A DNA stretch of 64,000 nt from Acarospora socialis (Eukaryota; Ascomycota; Lecanoromycetes; Acarosporales; Acarosporaceae), in the NCBI GenBank assembly GCA_025617375.2, contig JAMYGW020000016.1:117805-181804 (forward strand). The letters are read 5' to 3'. The translations under genes were made by a program, and so were the position numbers. A model generated the notes under the pieces. The model had not been told where the DNA came from and did not search any database. It was given only the letters and a program-made list of their open reading frames with translations. Positions 1 through 9,109 of this stretch are shown piece after piece. Each line of letters begins with the position of its first letter. The stretch's first letter is position 1.

Positions 1-54
1 TTAGAATATTCATTCTAAGAATTATTTATGAGAATTCGAGTTTCTCTCCTGGCT
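1..54 (+). tRNA. trnR: tRNA-Arg(TCT), 3' part only
   Basis: The window opens inside a tRNA. A 4-bp anticodon stem (ATTC/GAAT) surrounds the loop ATTCTAA, giving anticodon TCT. It is followed by a perfect T-stem (GAGAA/TTCTC at 30-34 and 42-46) around TTCGAGT and the acceptor 3' strand TCCTGGC. T-arm and acceptor match those of trnM at 42097-42169, so the two genes are related by duplication or conversion. The 5' half lies outside the window, so a fragment cannot be excluded. Confidence 0.55.
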
Positions 55-780
55 AATAGTTATTGTTTTTTTTGTTAATCTCTTGGGCATATTAATGATG
101 GACATTTTACTCTTAATAATAAGTGGATATTTACGAATAAAAAAAAAATAAAAAAAAGAATGTAGAATGTTATTATGCCTAAACTAATTTTTTGTATAAT
201 ACAAGAGTAAAGTAATGATTTAGAAAATTATTTTTTGTAAGATTGACTTTAACCTAGAACAAACTTTTATAAACCTGTTGTATAATTAACTTATACCCTT
301 AGCATTAGCACATGGTATAATCATACGGTACTTTTAACGGTATTACTTTGTATATATTTAAAAATGCCTTTTTTTAATTAAATTTTCACATAATGATGGT
401 TTTTCTTTTTTGTACATTAAACTCTTATATAGGTATACAATAGTTTAATCTTATTTCTAAGTTTTAAAGTTTTTACATTGTGTTTTACAGTTGACAATTT
501 AGATTCTTTATAGTATATTATGTTATTAACTGTCTAAGTTTAAAGAATTTTTAAAAGTAAAAAATTATTTTTTGGTCTTTGTATATTATAATAGTAATAT
601 GATGAACTAGATTTACCTAATCATAATTTGAATTATAATAAATTAACTTTATGAAAAATAGTTTGTTGTATAGAGTAGTAATGTGATTAAATAAATTTAG
701 ATTTACTCAATCATAATTTGCAAGATTGATTTTAGTTCATTACAAACTTTTATAAAAGTTAGAGGTTAATTAATGAATAA
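55..780. other. AT-rich spacer with worn repeats
   Basis: No intact gene. Two imperfect repeat pairs are visible: a block around 607-630 recurs at 697-720, and one around 236-270 recurs at 720-758. Around 287-350 the text resembles the 'LTPLALAH' stretch of LAGLIDADG_2 endonucleases, suggesting a decayed intron ORF. Confidence 0.4.
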
Positions 781-1010
781 AATAAAAAAAATTATGAGTT
801 TGATAATGGCTCTTAATGAACGCTGTCCAAATGCTTGACACATGCTAATCGAACGTCATCTTTTGCATAGCTTAAGATGAAGTGGTGTACAGGTGAGGAA
901 ATGATAATATTGCTTTCTTAAAGTAAGGGAGAAAGATCCCTTATAAAAGTTATTATAACTAGAAAAAGAAGAAAATTCGCTTTAAGATGCTAATATATTT
1001 TTAGGGTAAA
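781..1010 (+). rRNA. rns: small-subunit rRNA, 5' fragment
   Basis: The stretch beginning ATGAGTTTGATAATGGCTCT, followed by GAACGCTGTCC and ACACATGCTAATCGAACG, matches the universally conserved 5' domain of 16S-type rRNA. The GTGGTGTACAGGTGAGG segment that follows fits the next helices. Similarity fades near 1000 (CGCTTTAAGATG). None of the later conserved blocks (the 530 loop, the decoding site) occur in the window. It is either a duplicated fragment or the first piece of a gene interrupted by rearrangement. Confidence 0.7.
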
Positions 1011-1149
1011 TAGTATAAAAAGTGAAATGCATCTATCTTTGGTTTCTTGAGGTCACAATTTGCCATCTATTGTAGGAGTAAAACTTACATATACAGAATT
1101 AAAGATTATAAAATTACCTTTTCATCTAAAAAGTATATAACCATTCAAT

Positions 1150-1475
1150 AGCAACAATTCAACAATAATACTTTTTAGCGCAAGCGCAAAAAAAGGGCGA
1201 TTGGGTTTAACTCAATCTTTAAATCATTTGGGTTATATATACTATGTATTTAAATATTTATCTTATTATTGTTCTTTTTTTAGAAAAGATCTAGCTGTGA
1301 AACATTAACATATAGTTTGGGTATTATGACTAGATATATACGTTGTATAACAGAGTTGTATAATTTATTTTATTTACATAAAAAGATTAAATCTTTTAGA
1401 TATAATTAACTTACACACATAGGATTAGCAGATTGGATCATCTGACTGTGCAATTATATTACTTTGTTCTTATGC
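1150..1475 (+). pseudogene. LAGLIDADG_2 homing endonuclease remnant
   Basis: Translation across frames gives pieces typical of this family: KKGRLGLTQSLNHLGYIY, YCSFFRKD, ITELYNLFYLHKKIK-like text and a weak LTHIGLADWI. Frame changes and stops prevent a protein. A paralogous remnant with the same KKGRLGLTQSL core lies at 6600-7010 and again at 57210-57600. It was probably once inside a group I intron of rns or another gene. Confidence 0.5.
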
Positions 1476-1894
1476 ACGGATTATTTTTGAATAAAAGAAG
1501 TTTTTATTAATGAATCTGCTTATTATTAGTCTAATATAAATTTTAATTTAGGTTTTTATAAATTCAATTTTCTTAGAATCTTTATAAAAATCTATGTAAA
1601 GTCTATACAATTGTAGAGCCACATATAGAAATGAAAAGGTTTTTTTCTCTAAAATATAATTTTTATATATTTTTATTACTTTTTGGTTTTTTGTTATTCC
1701 AAAACACTTTTTTTTAGCATTTTGTTTTATTAGCAAGTTTACTTGCACTAAAATTATAAAAATATAAACCCTTATTAATGGTAGACTATTATACTTCTAA
1801 TATCTAGATACTAGTTTTTATAAAATCTTGAATGAGAATCTAAAGTAATATTTCACAAAACATCTTAAAATAAGTAAATTTTCTATTCTTAACA
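1476..1894. other. spacer with tRNA 3' end remnant
   Basis: No gene. The segment around 1826-1892 (GAATGAGAATCTAAAG followed by an A/T leader) resembles the sequence that precedes atp8 at 18020-18082. It is the tail of a tRNA of the TTCTCAT/ATGAGAA acceptor type plus the atp8 leader. Confidence 0.35.
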
Positions 1895-2173
1895 ATGGTC
1901 AAATTAATTCCTTTTTTATTTCATAAAGTAACTACAATGTTTTTACATACTTTATTATTAATAAAAAAAATATATTTTAATTTGGATACTTTTTATTTGG
2001 ATTCTTTTACTAATGAGATCAAAAATATTGATTTCAAATTTGGTGTTACTTATTTTGTTTACTTGTTTTGTAAAGGAAGTGGAAGCGGGGTGATTAATGA
2101 CAATTACAAATTAGCTTCTGTAATCCCTTTTACTTTATCTAGTGATAGGGTTAAAAATAATTTTATAGTTTAA
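1895..2173 (+). CDS. atp8-derived chimeric small ORF
   Basis: 92 codons. The N-terminus (MVKLIPFLFHKVTTMF) aligns with the start of atp8 at 18083 (MPQLVPFYFINQVMFGF), and the upstream tRNA-tail and leader also match. After about 25 residues similarity ends and an unrelated tail follows, with a GSGSG linker near residue 63. Read: a duplicated atp8 5' end fused to accessory sequence. The second transmembrane half of ATP8 and its basic C-terminus are missing, so it should not work as ATP8. Expression is unknown. Confidence 0.4.
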   Translation: MVKLIPFLFHKVTTMFLHTLLLIKKIYFNLDTFYLDSFTNEIKNIDFKFGVTYFVYLFCKGSGSGVINDNYKLASVIPFTLSSDRVKNNFIV

Positions 2174-2280
2174 TAAAGAAAATATTTGAACATATAGCTT
2201 TCCTCGAGCATAGTAATAGATCTTATTATATTTGTTTTTCTTGTTATTAATTATATAGTTTAATATGGGATCTATTGTGA

Positions 2281-2310
2281 TATCTAGATATTTAATCTCT
2301 AGTATTGTGT
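2281..2310 (+). repeat. CTAGA/TCTAG hairpin element, copy 1
   Basis: TATCTAGA, about 6 nt, then TCTCTAGTATTGTGT: a short inverted repeat followed by a conserved tail. Similar elements occur at 3317-3345, 4301-4331, 17018-17045, 39402-39428 (half only) and around 6445-6470/57032-57060. The first and third lie about 130 and 20 bp before the ORFs at 2409 and 4352. Possible promoter, processing site or plasmid-end relic. Confidence 0.45.
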
Positions 2311-2408
2311 TTTTTATTCTTTTTTTAATATTATAATTAGTTGCTTTTTATTAAATGATTTTACCATTTACTTTATATTTACTTTTCTTCTTGTTTATTT
2401 TTATTTAG

Positions 2409-2960
2409 ATGACTGAAGATTTTCTAATAATAAATTTATTAAATATCTACAAATATTATCTTTTTTTATTTATTCTCCTTTTTACAATGCATATTTGTTA
2501 CAAATTTTCTGACTATTTGAATAACTTAGATCTTTTGAATGTTACTGAAAATAGTAGTAATACTAAATGTAATAATGTATCTATTAGTGCTAATATTGAG
2601 TTATGTAAAGAAGCTGCAAAACAAATCGCTAAAGGTATTAGTAATCTAGCTTCAAATATAGGATTAGGTGCTGCAGCTGCAGCTGGCGTTGCATCAATGA
2701 ATATTGAAGGTAAAACTATAGCTAACTATTCAATGCCTTTTCTTCAAAAGGCGGGTATTGTAGTGGGTAGTACTACAATTGGTGCTGGTATTCATGTGGC
2801 GGCTTCTGCGGTTAATATAAAAGGTAACTTTGATCTTGGTGGTAATAGTAGACCATTTAATGGTGGTATTAGTAAATTCTTTGATCACGGTAAATTAAAT
2901 AATAGCCCTTTATATGATTTAACACTAGGTATTCAAAGGATAAATTATGGTTGTTTATGA
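2409..2960 (+). CDS. unknown membrane ORF, Gly/Ala-rich hydrophobic core
   Basis: 183 codons from an ATG. Residues about 8-35 form a hydrophobic segment. Then comes a polar stretch with many Asn/Ser, then a small-residue-rich hydrophobic region (IGLGAAAAAGVASM, GSTTIGAGIHVAASAV, residues about 90-140) that could be membrane-inserted. It ends in TGA, which is Trp in code 4, so the frame continues slightly in decayed sequence. A close paralog at 50835-51785 is split by a frameshift and has an extra C-terminal membrane segment. Family not recognised; its neighbours suggest plasmid origin. Confidence 0.5.
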   Translation: MTEDFLIINLLNIYKYYLFLFILLFTMHICYKFSDYLNNLDLLNVTENSSNTKCNNVSISANIELCKEAAKQIAKGISNLASNIGLGAAAAAGVASMNIEGKTIANYSMPFLQKAGIVVGSTTIGAGIHVAASAVNIKGNFDLGGNSRPFNGGISKFFDHGKLNNSPLYDLTLGIQRINYGCL

Positions 2961-3300
2961 TTAGTTTTAATATTATTTAAGTTTTATTTATATGAAAAAA
3001 AAGGTAAAACTTAATTTATCTAGTTTTATATATTCTAGTTTTAATGATATATTAAACTATTATTTACTAAAAATTATAATATTAAACCAAAAAAATGAGT
3101 AATTTTTATATTAATAATTGGATTATCTTGTTCTAGTTATTTTACTACGGAGTTACATAATAACTTAGATATTTATATAAATTCACATATTAATAAATAA
3201 TTTATGTATTTAGGTATAATAAAAAAAAGTAAATTATATAAATAAAACTGTAGATAATTATTATAGAATAATCTATTACTTGCCCAGAAAATATAATTAA
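2961..3300 (+). pseudogene. decayed C-terminus of the 2409 ORF
   Basis: Nucleotide text here (AAAACTTAATTTATCTAGTTTT, ATGAGTAATTTTTATATT, ACATAATAACTTAGAT) matches 51425-51640 of the paralog, where it encodes the C-terminal membrane segment. In this copy TAA codons and indels break it. It shows the ancestral protein was longer than the 183 codons still open at 2409. Confidence 0.5.
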
Positions 3301-3316
3301 TAGTGTTACTTATAGG

Positions 3317-3345
3317 TTATCTAGACCTTAATCTAGTATTGTGTT
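3317..3345 (+). repeat. CTAGA/TCTAG hairpin element, copy 2
   Basis: TTATCTAGACCTTAATCTAGTATTGTGTT. CTAGA and TCTAG can pair around a 4-5 nt loop, and the ATTGTGTT tail is conserved in the other copies. It precedes the decayed ORF at 3610-4200. Confidence 0.45.
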
Positions 3346-4200
3346 ATGCATTTTTAATAAAAGATTAGATCATTAATAAAATTAACGATGGTTCACTTTA
3401 CAATTTGGATTTGCATTGTTCTTTATTAAAGGGTAAACTTGTAAATAAAACTAACAAATATATAAATGGGGGGTGTATTTTTAGTTGTATTTAGAGTATT
3501 GAAAAAAATAAAGTCGTACTATTATATATAATTATATATATTACCCAGATATATTTACTGATAGTCTTCTAGCTTATTTAATAATAAAAAGTAATTTTAA
3601 GTTATCTCTTTAAAGAATGGGGGTATTTTTTTTACATTAATAGATAATAGTTTAGGTGTAACTAGTATAGCAAATGATATAAAAAAGAATCGTCATACAG
3701 CTAATGAATATTGATCACACTATAGAGATGATGGTTTTCTAGGTAATCTTGCCCCTAGTTTTCCCTGTAATCTAATTGAATTGTTTGATATAATAAAAAA
3801 GTTAACTCATGTAGTTTAATGTAGTGAAATAATAGAATTATTACAGATAATTATTAATAAAGATTATTCAAAATTAATAGAATTTCTATATAGACATAAA
3901 AATGAGGGTGGAAAAAATAAATTAGATCTAATTACAGATCTTTCAAATAAAAAGCCTTATTTTTTAAAAGATTGTCTTTTTGTGGTAAAAGATTTACAAT
4001 TTGTGCAACGCGGTTTACAACAGAATAAATATACACTAAAGGTACTAGAACTTTGAGAGATAAACTTAATTCTATGAGTAGTTTTTTATCTTGTATTGAT
4101 AATGATTATAGACATAATCTTTATAAACATCATCTTGAATTAATAAATAAGAAAGTTATACCTTTTGAGGTAAGATTACCCCAGATCTCAATTTTCATTT
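3346..4200 (+). pseudogene. broken unknown ORF
   Basis: From about 3638 one frame reads LDNSLGVTSIANDIKKNRH, then NEYWSHYRDDGFLGNLAPSF, then on to KLTHVV, a TAA near 3817, IELLQIIINKDYSKLIEFLY and KPYFLKDCLFVVKDLQFVQ. At about 4045 the frame shifts and continues as TKGTRTLRDKLNSMSSFLSC to about 4195. With the stop and shift ignored it would be a soluble, basic protein of at least 190 residues. No family recognised. 3346-3610 has no readable gene. Confidence 0.4.
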
Positions 4201-4300
4201 AATAATATACATATGAACTTAGGTAATGTTAGATATTATTCAACTAGTATGAATAATATTATAGGTAAAGAAAGTATGAAGGGAGGAGGCTATAAATAGG

Positions 4301-4331
4301 TTATCTAGACCTTTAAATTCTAGTGTTTTTT
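4301..4331 (+). repeat. CTAGA/TCTAG hairpin element, copy 3
   Basis: TTATCTAGACCTTTAAATTCTAGTGTTTTT ends about 20 bp before the ATG of the 4352 ORF. Same element as at 2281 and 3317. Confidence 0.45.
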
Positions 4332-4351
4332 ATTTTTACTTTTAATCTACA

Positions 4352-5323
4352 ATGAAAATTTTATATAGAAATATTAGATCTTTAGGTCTTAAATTTGTTT
4401 CCAATAGTTCCTTTAAAATACTGTTTAATACTCTTAGTAAAGCAGTTGTTATTTTTACTTTTGGTTTAGTTTATAGAATATTAATAAATAATATTTATGA
4501 TGTTTATGTTTTTAGAGATTATGCTAATATAATATCTTTAATGTATTATGGAATGATGTCTATTTTTATGGTTTTAATCAATGAACTCATGTCATCTTTT
4601 GATTTTATTAATATTCCTAAAATTAACTTAGGAGTATTTAATCCCCCTTGTATTAGAAAGGGGATTAGATCTTTAATCTATTCACATATGAATGGTACTA
4701 GTAATAAGAGTTTTATTATGGGTAATAATGCCATGGAAGACTCTAAACGTTTTAGTGTTAACGCTGAAACTAAAAAATTATCTCATGTTAATTTTACTAG
4801 CCATGCATCAGGATCAGGATCAGGAGGTGGAAATAATCCTCAACAAAGGCTTCCTTATGACCCAGTTAGACCAGAAGCAGCAGAAGCAGCAGTAGGTGGA
4901 GGTGGGAATAATCTTCAACAAAGGGTTCTATATGACCCCAGTAGAGGCTTTGACCCTCAGAGCAGGGACTCATATAGCACTCGGTGAGAACAAGGTGAAC
5001 CAAATATACCTGTACAAACACCTGCAATGAAAATGGCTATACATGACACAATAGCACGTTGAAGAGATGTTGCTATAGATAAGGGTGTTAAGAATGTTAC
5101 TTTTAGTAAGGCAATAGAAGTGGGTGAATATCTAGTGGACCCAGAAGGTCAAAGGATACATAACAAACAGTATATTTATGGTATCACAGTAGAACTCCGT
5201 AAAATTATATGGACGGAAGATGAATTTAAGAAATATCTAAACCCTAATGCAGGTGTACATTTATCCAAAATATCTACTGGACCAAATTCTAGTTTTATGA
5301 TATATTTAAGAGGGGAAAGATAA
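4352..5323 (+). CDS. unknown membrane ORF with Gly-rich linker
   Basis: 323 residues when TGA is Trp (at 4985-4987 and in CGT-TGA-AGA). Residues about 20-45 and 60-85 are hydrophobic segments. A basic/polar part (HMNGTSNKS, SKRFSVNAETKKL) leads to a linker of SGSGSGGGNN plus Ala/Gly/Gln runs near residues 150-190. A soluble C-terminus follows with IVELRKII-like and MIYLRGER endings. Residues 20-160 and the C-terminus are closely matched by the ORF at 54450-55568, which carries an ATP6 N-terminus instead of this start. Function unknown; probably a plasmid-borne membrane-anchored protein. Confidence 0.6.
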
Positions 5324-5580
5324 TTAATATGAATCCTCTTTATTAGTAAGTGTTAGTGCATTAGAGTTGTTATATTAATCTTATCTTTTTAATGCATTTA
5401 ATCTACCATTACGGAAGGAGGAATCCAAAAACTAGAGATAAAGATTGAAAACATTGTATTATAAACGAGCTTAACTACAACGATCTCTTTTTTACTTTTA
5501 TAATCTCATTATTTATATTTATCCCTTATGAATGACTTAGTTTAGCGAACATATTAGCACTTATAATTTTTAATCCTTAA
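5324..5580. other. spacer, partly duplicated
   Basis: 5324-5412 matches 55569-55646 almost exactly, as the shared 3' flank of the 4352/54450 ORFs. The rest leads into the nad3 remnant. No gene seen. Confidence 0.5.
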
Positions 5581-5582
5581 AT

Positions 5583-5885
5583 GACAAGTCAAACTTTTTG
5601 TCTTTATCCCTTTGTTGTGTTTTATATTATTAGCAGTTAATTTAATTTTTGCTAGTCATAAGCCGTATCCAGAAAAAGGATAGTTTATTCGAGTGTGGAT
5701 TTCACTCGTTTTTAGGTCAAAATAGAACCCAGTTTAGTATTTCTTTCTTTATTTTTGCATTATTATTTTTATTATTTGATCTTGAAATTCTCCTAGTTTA
5801 CCCTTATATTGTGAGTGGTTATAGTAATGGAAAATATAGCATTAAATTTACAGGTTTAAGTTTTTATACCTTTTCATCTAGTTAA
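5583..5885 (+). pseudogene. nad3: nad3 remnant, frameshifted and 3'-truncated
   Basis: NADH dehydrogenase subunit 3 (complex I membrane arm). The first frame reads VKLFVFIPLLCFILLAVNLI, then ASHKPYPEK. After one surplus base in the run near 5669-5676 the next frame gives KDSLFECGFHSFLGQNRTQF and LLFLLFDLEILLVYP, both hallmarks of Nad3. No credible start is left: TAA occurs at 5564 in frame. After VSGYSNG (about 5830) the normal last 40 or so residues are replaced by spacer sequence that is also found after 55656. A working nad3 is expected elsewhere in the genome. Confidence 0.75.
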
Positions 5886-7110
5886 GATAGGTTTGTCTTA
5901 ATTCATTTACTCTATTGTCATCCAGATTTATATAATGTTATGCAAAACAAAAATTTTCTTAGTTATTTACAGTTATAAGCTTTAAATTTATTTGGTTAAA
6001 AAACTATATCCATTGAAATCATAATAACATTTATAAACCTTTTTTGTATATTATAATGTATTGATTTGGCTTGTGTTATTTTCTTTAATTCAAAGATGAA
6101 TGGATGTAAAGTATATAAAGAAACTAATAGAGTATAACAGAATTATTTTTGTTAAATTATAAAACACTTAAACTAATTTCTTTTAAGAATTTTATTACTA
6201 AATAGATTACTTTTATTTAGGATAAAGTTTCTTATTTAATAAAATATTGAAAAGATTACTAATAATTACATCTATGTTTTCTATCTTATTTATATAAATT
6301 GTATAAAAAAAATCTTTAAATCTTTAGGTATTTTAATAGAGGTTTAACGATTTTAATTTGTGAAGTTATTATTAAAAATTCTTTGGCTTTAGTGTTTGCA
6401 TTAAAAATTAAGAATTTATCTGGAATTATCATATTAGTTTTTAATCTAGTATTGTCTAGTATCGTATTTTAAGTAAAGCAATGAAAAATAAAGAGATTAA
6501 ATTATCTAAATGTAAATCTCTAATTTATTGAAGTATAAATTTACCTTAGTAGGAATAAAGATCTCTCAAACTTAATTAGAAATGAATAAATTTCCTTTCT
6601 TTTTTAGGTATAAAAAGTGTTATGGTAGGAATGTTATTATCTGACGGATATATATATATTATTCACCACTAAAAGTAAAAAAGGTCGTTTAGGATTAACT
6701 CAATCTTTAGCTTATTAATCTTATCTATTTTTGGTTTTTAATCTTTTGGTTCATTACTGAGCCAAAAGTACTGTATTAATTATAAGATCTATATTTGATA
6801 TATCAGTATTTAGTTTAGAAATTTGCACTAGATTCCTTTTTTGTGTTACAGAATTATATCATGATTATTTTGCTAATAAGTTTTTTTAATTAGGCATTAA
6901 ACCTTGTATTTATAATGATCTTACACTTATTCTACTAGTTCATTGAATTAGGGTAGATCGAACATTTAATGGTATTATTTTATTATTCTGCACTTAATCA
7001 TATTTAGAAGATATTTTTAGACTAATAAACGTTTTAATGATTAAATCTGATATACATTGTACTATACGCTATTTTAAAAATTTTTATCCCAGAATCTATT
7101 TTTTTTTAAT
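5828..7110. repeat. segmental duplication A (pairs with 55656-57700)
   Basis: Near-identical to 55656-56053 plus 56806-57700; the second copy carries a 752-bp insertion after ACTAAATAGATTACT. It contains spacer (5886-6600) and the endonuclease remnant at 6600-7010. The part around 6045-6150 also resembles 9110-9230, just ahead of the rnl fragment. Confidence 0.75.
6600..7010 (+). pseudogene. LAGLIDADG_2 endonuclease remnant
   Basis: Frames give GIKSVMVGMLLSDGYIY, KSKKGRLGLTQSLAY and TRFLFCVTELYHDYFANK, matching the 'VGLLLSDGW ... LGFKQSL ... FTELYNLFY' signature of the family. Frameshifts and stops throughout. Copy at 57210-57600. Confidence 0.6.
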
Positions 7111-7133
7111 ATATGGTTAAATATGTAAAAAAA

Positions 7134-7219
7134 AGAGAATTGGCTGAGTGGTTTATAGCGATAAGCTTGAGACTTATTTGGTTTAAACAACCACATCCGT
7201 TCGAATAGGATATTCTCTG
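7134..7219 (+). tRNA. trnS: tRNA-Ser(TGA)
   Basis: Class II tRNA. Acceptor AGAGAAT pairs with ATTCTCT (7212-7218). Anticodon stem ATAAG/CTTAT holds the loop CTTGAGA (anticodon TGA). Long variable arm (TTGGTTTAAACAACC) and T-arm CATCC-GTTCGAA-TAGGATA. Intact appearance. Confidence 0.85.
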
Positions 7220-7322
7220 TTTCATTTTTCCTCGTTTTTTCACAAATTTGGTGTTATTTATTTTTTTGCAATAGTTTTATTACAATTCTTTTTATTTAAC
7301 TTTTTTAAGCAATTATTAGTGG

Positions 7323-7373
7323 TTTTTTCTGGACTCTGGACTTTAAAGCCGAGAGTCCAGAGTCCAGAAAAAA
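7323..7373. terminator. perfect 20-bp hairpin
   Basis: Arms TTTTTTCTGGACTCTGGACT (7323-7342) and its exact complement (7354-7373) around an 11-nt loop. It lies about 100 bp after trnS and just outside the left plasmid repeat. Such GC-rich hairpins in mtDNA may be transcript 3' ends, processing signals or mobile hairpin elements; the role is inferred. Confidence 0.4.
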
Positions 7374-7645
7374 AAATACACCTCTTCTATCTATTACATC
7401 GTTTTCTTAATAAAGTAACTTTGTAAAAACAAAGTAATATCTGGCTATGGCCAAAGAAAACTGCAGAGTAAAGGGATAAAGACTAGAATTATGTAACAAG
7501 ACCTAATCCTGCAGATATTACAGATGAAGATTTTCTTTTTTGGGTGGTCACTATTCACTATGGTGGGTGAGATCCCAGAAAGTAAAATTGGTGCAAAAAA
7601 TAGGAGGAAGAAAATTGAAGCAAGAAAATTGGAGCCAGAAAATTT

Positions 7646-7814
7646 GAGCAAAAACTATATCTGCATGATTTCTTTGCCATGTGTTCTTTGAGATAGCTTA
7701 GGGGGCGCTTGGTGAGTAATGCAGGGATAAGCGCTCATTTTGTACTTTAGATATTTTATGATCTCCCTGCAACATAAGGCAATCTCCTGCTTGGTACATA
7801 AGAAATTTAGCAGG
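7646..7814 (+). repeat. left terminal inverted repeat of integrated linear plasmid
   Basis: The reverse complement of 15426-15599 aligns along its whole length. Shared blocks in order: ACTATnTCTGCATnATTT, GATAGCTT.GGGGCGCT, CGCTCA.TTTGTACTTTAGA, AAG.CAATCTCCTGC, GGTACATAAGAAATTT.AGCAGG. Divergence of about 20-25 percent with small indels indicates an old integration. Weaker similarity may extend outward to about 7540. Confidence 0.75.
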
Positions 7815-7831
7815 TGATTGTGTTATTTAGA

Positions 7832-8092
7832 ATGAAAATTAAATTATTACTTCGTTTATTGTCTGATTTAGCCAAGTGGTCTGACATCGAAAAAGCTGCT
7901 TATCCTGGTTTGCCTGCTACTGTTAAGTGCGCTATAATTAGGGCTATTATTTGTAGTACAGTTTGTGCTAATTCATTAAATTTCTCACAAATAGTTTATT
8001 TTGCCTTTAAACATAAAAAAAAATTAAATTTAGACTATATAATATTATTATTTTATAGGATATTTATATTTAGAGCTTTTATAGTTATTTAA
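7832..8092 (+). CDS. unknown small ORF next to plasmid left repeat
   Basis: 86 codons from ATG at 7832 (an in-frame GTG lies at 7814). Basic N-terminal stretch (MKIKLLLRLLSDLAKWSD), small central Cys-containing hydrophobic part, and a hydrophobic C-terminus likely to span the membrane. First ORF inside the left plasmid repeat. No family recognised. Confidence 0.4.
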   Translation: MKIKLLLRLLSDLAKWSDIEKAAYPGLPATVKCAIIRAIICSTVCANSLNFSQIVYFAFKHKKKLNLDYIILLFYRIFIFRAFIVI

Positions 8093-8129
8093 TTTTTTTG
8101 TTTTACATTCTTTTTCATTCATTATTTTA

Positions 8130-8888
8130 ATGGAGTATTCAGGATTAATTATATATACATCATTGTTAATGTATTATATAAATAATATCTATATAAATTG
8201 TGGAAAAAGTGTTAAAAAATTCTTATTTTTATCCATTAGTTTAATTTTAACCATATATACTATATTTTTCTGGGATATCTTTTTATATTTATTTAGCTTT
8301 TTTAACCTATCTATCTATACTTATAATATTTTAAATGGTTACTTTCTATTTTCTGAACCATAAGGTGGAGAACAATTTGGAGGATATAAAGGCGAATCCT
8401 CTGCAGGTCGATCAGGTCATGGAGATGGCGGTCCATCAGGTCATGGAGATGGTGGTCCATAAGGTAATGAAAACAAAGTCCCATAAAGTAAACACTCATC
8501 AGGTCAAGATTCATAAAGTCAAGACGCAATGGAGACATAAGGTGGAAGTTGATCAGAAAATCCAATAGAACAAGCATTAGCTAAAATTACCCCTAAAAAT
8601 AAAGAGCAACTAGATTCAATATATAAATTAAGAGTAGCTACAGAAAACGTCAAAGATCATGAAGAGGCTAGAAGATGAATGCGTTCTCCTATTGATGAGA
8701 TGGAAAGAGAGAGGGAAGAGGATAGACCCTGATACAATATTGTTCATAAAAATTATCATAATTTCATACGTTTTTCTTATCAGGATGCATTAGCTGAACA
8801 AGAAGAGCAAAGACGAAAAGTAAATAGGTTAATACCAGAAGCTAATATACCCGAATCAAATGAATTAAATACATGATGGGATTATTAA
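8130..8888 (+). pseudogene. plasmid membrane ORF with Gly/Ser linker, six in-frame TAA
   Basis: One frame runs from ATG 8130 to 8888 and then to TAA. Residues about 5-70 contain two or three membrane segments (LSISLILTIYTIFF, FLYLFSFFNL). A Gly/Ser/His linker with GHGDGGP repeats follows, then a charged, probably helical C-terminus (ARRWMRSPIDEMERE, DALAEQEEQRRKVNRL). In-frame TAA codons occur at 8361, 8460, 8484, 8514, 8538 and about 8886. The first five fall where the repeat context expects TCA (Ser). Architecture resembles the ORFs at 4352, 18638 and 48707. Function unknown. Confidence 0.5.
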
Positions 8889-9026
8889 TACAAAAAAGAA
8901 AACTATGCAGATAATTTGTTAATGCAAGTTATAGAGATAGAAAAGCAATTTTATATGATACAGTCTCTATAGTAATATTAGATTTATGATTTACTAATTT
9001 AAAACATAAAATTAAAAATAAAAAAA

Positions 9027-9099
9027 CGGGTTAGAGCCAGGTTGGTTAGGCGCCTCATTTGGGTTGAGGACTAGTTATGTTCGAATCATAATAACCCGA
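9027..9099 (+). tRNA. trnP: tRNA-Pro(TGG)
   Basis: Acceptor CGGGTTA/TAACCCG (perfect 7 bp), D-arm with GGTTGG, anticodon stem CCTCA/TGAGG around TTTGGGT (anticodon TGG), T-arm with GTTCGAAT, discriminator A. It lies within the plasmid inverted-repeat borders, directly before the rnl fragment. Confidence 0.88.
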
Positions 9100-9109
9100 T
9101 AAAATCCTT

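Noticed and set aside
1548-1748. 66-codon minus-strand ORF
   Set aside because: Low-complexity AT-rich translation without homolog, start context or neighbours on that strand.
4692-4895. Overlapping + ORF inside 4352-5323
   Set aside because: Out-of-frame shadow; the main frame has a conserved paralog at 54450.
7445-7651. 68-codon minus ORF next to left inverted repeat
   Set aside because: Overlaps the repeat edge, has no partner in the right repeat, and hydrophobic translation is common in AT-rich DNA.
8311-8577. Minus ORF across the Gly/Ser linker, translating as a His/Asp/Leu-rich repeat
   Set aside because: Antisense shadow of the GHGDGGP repeat.
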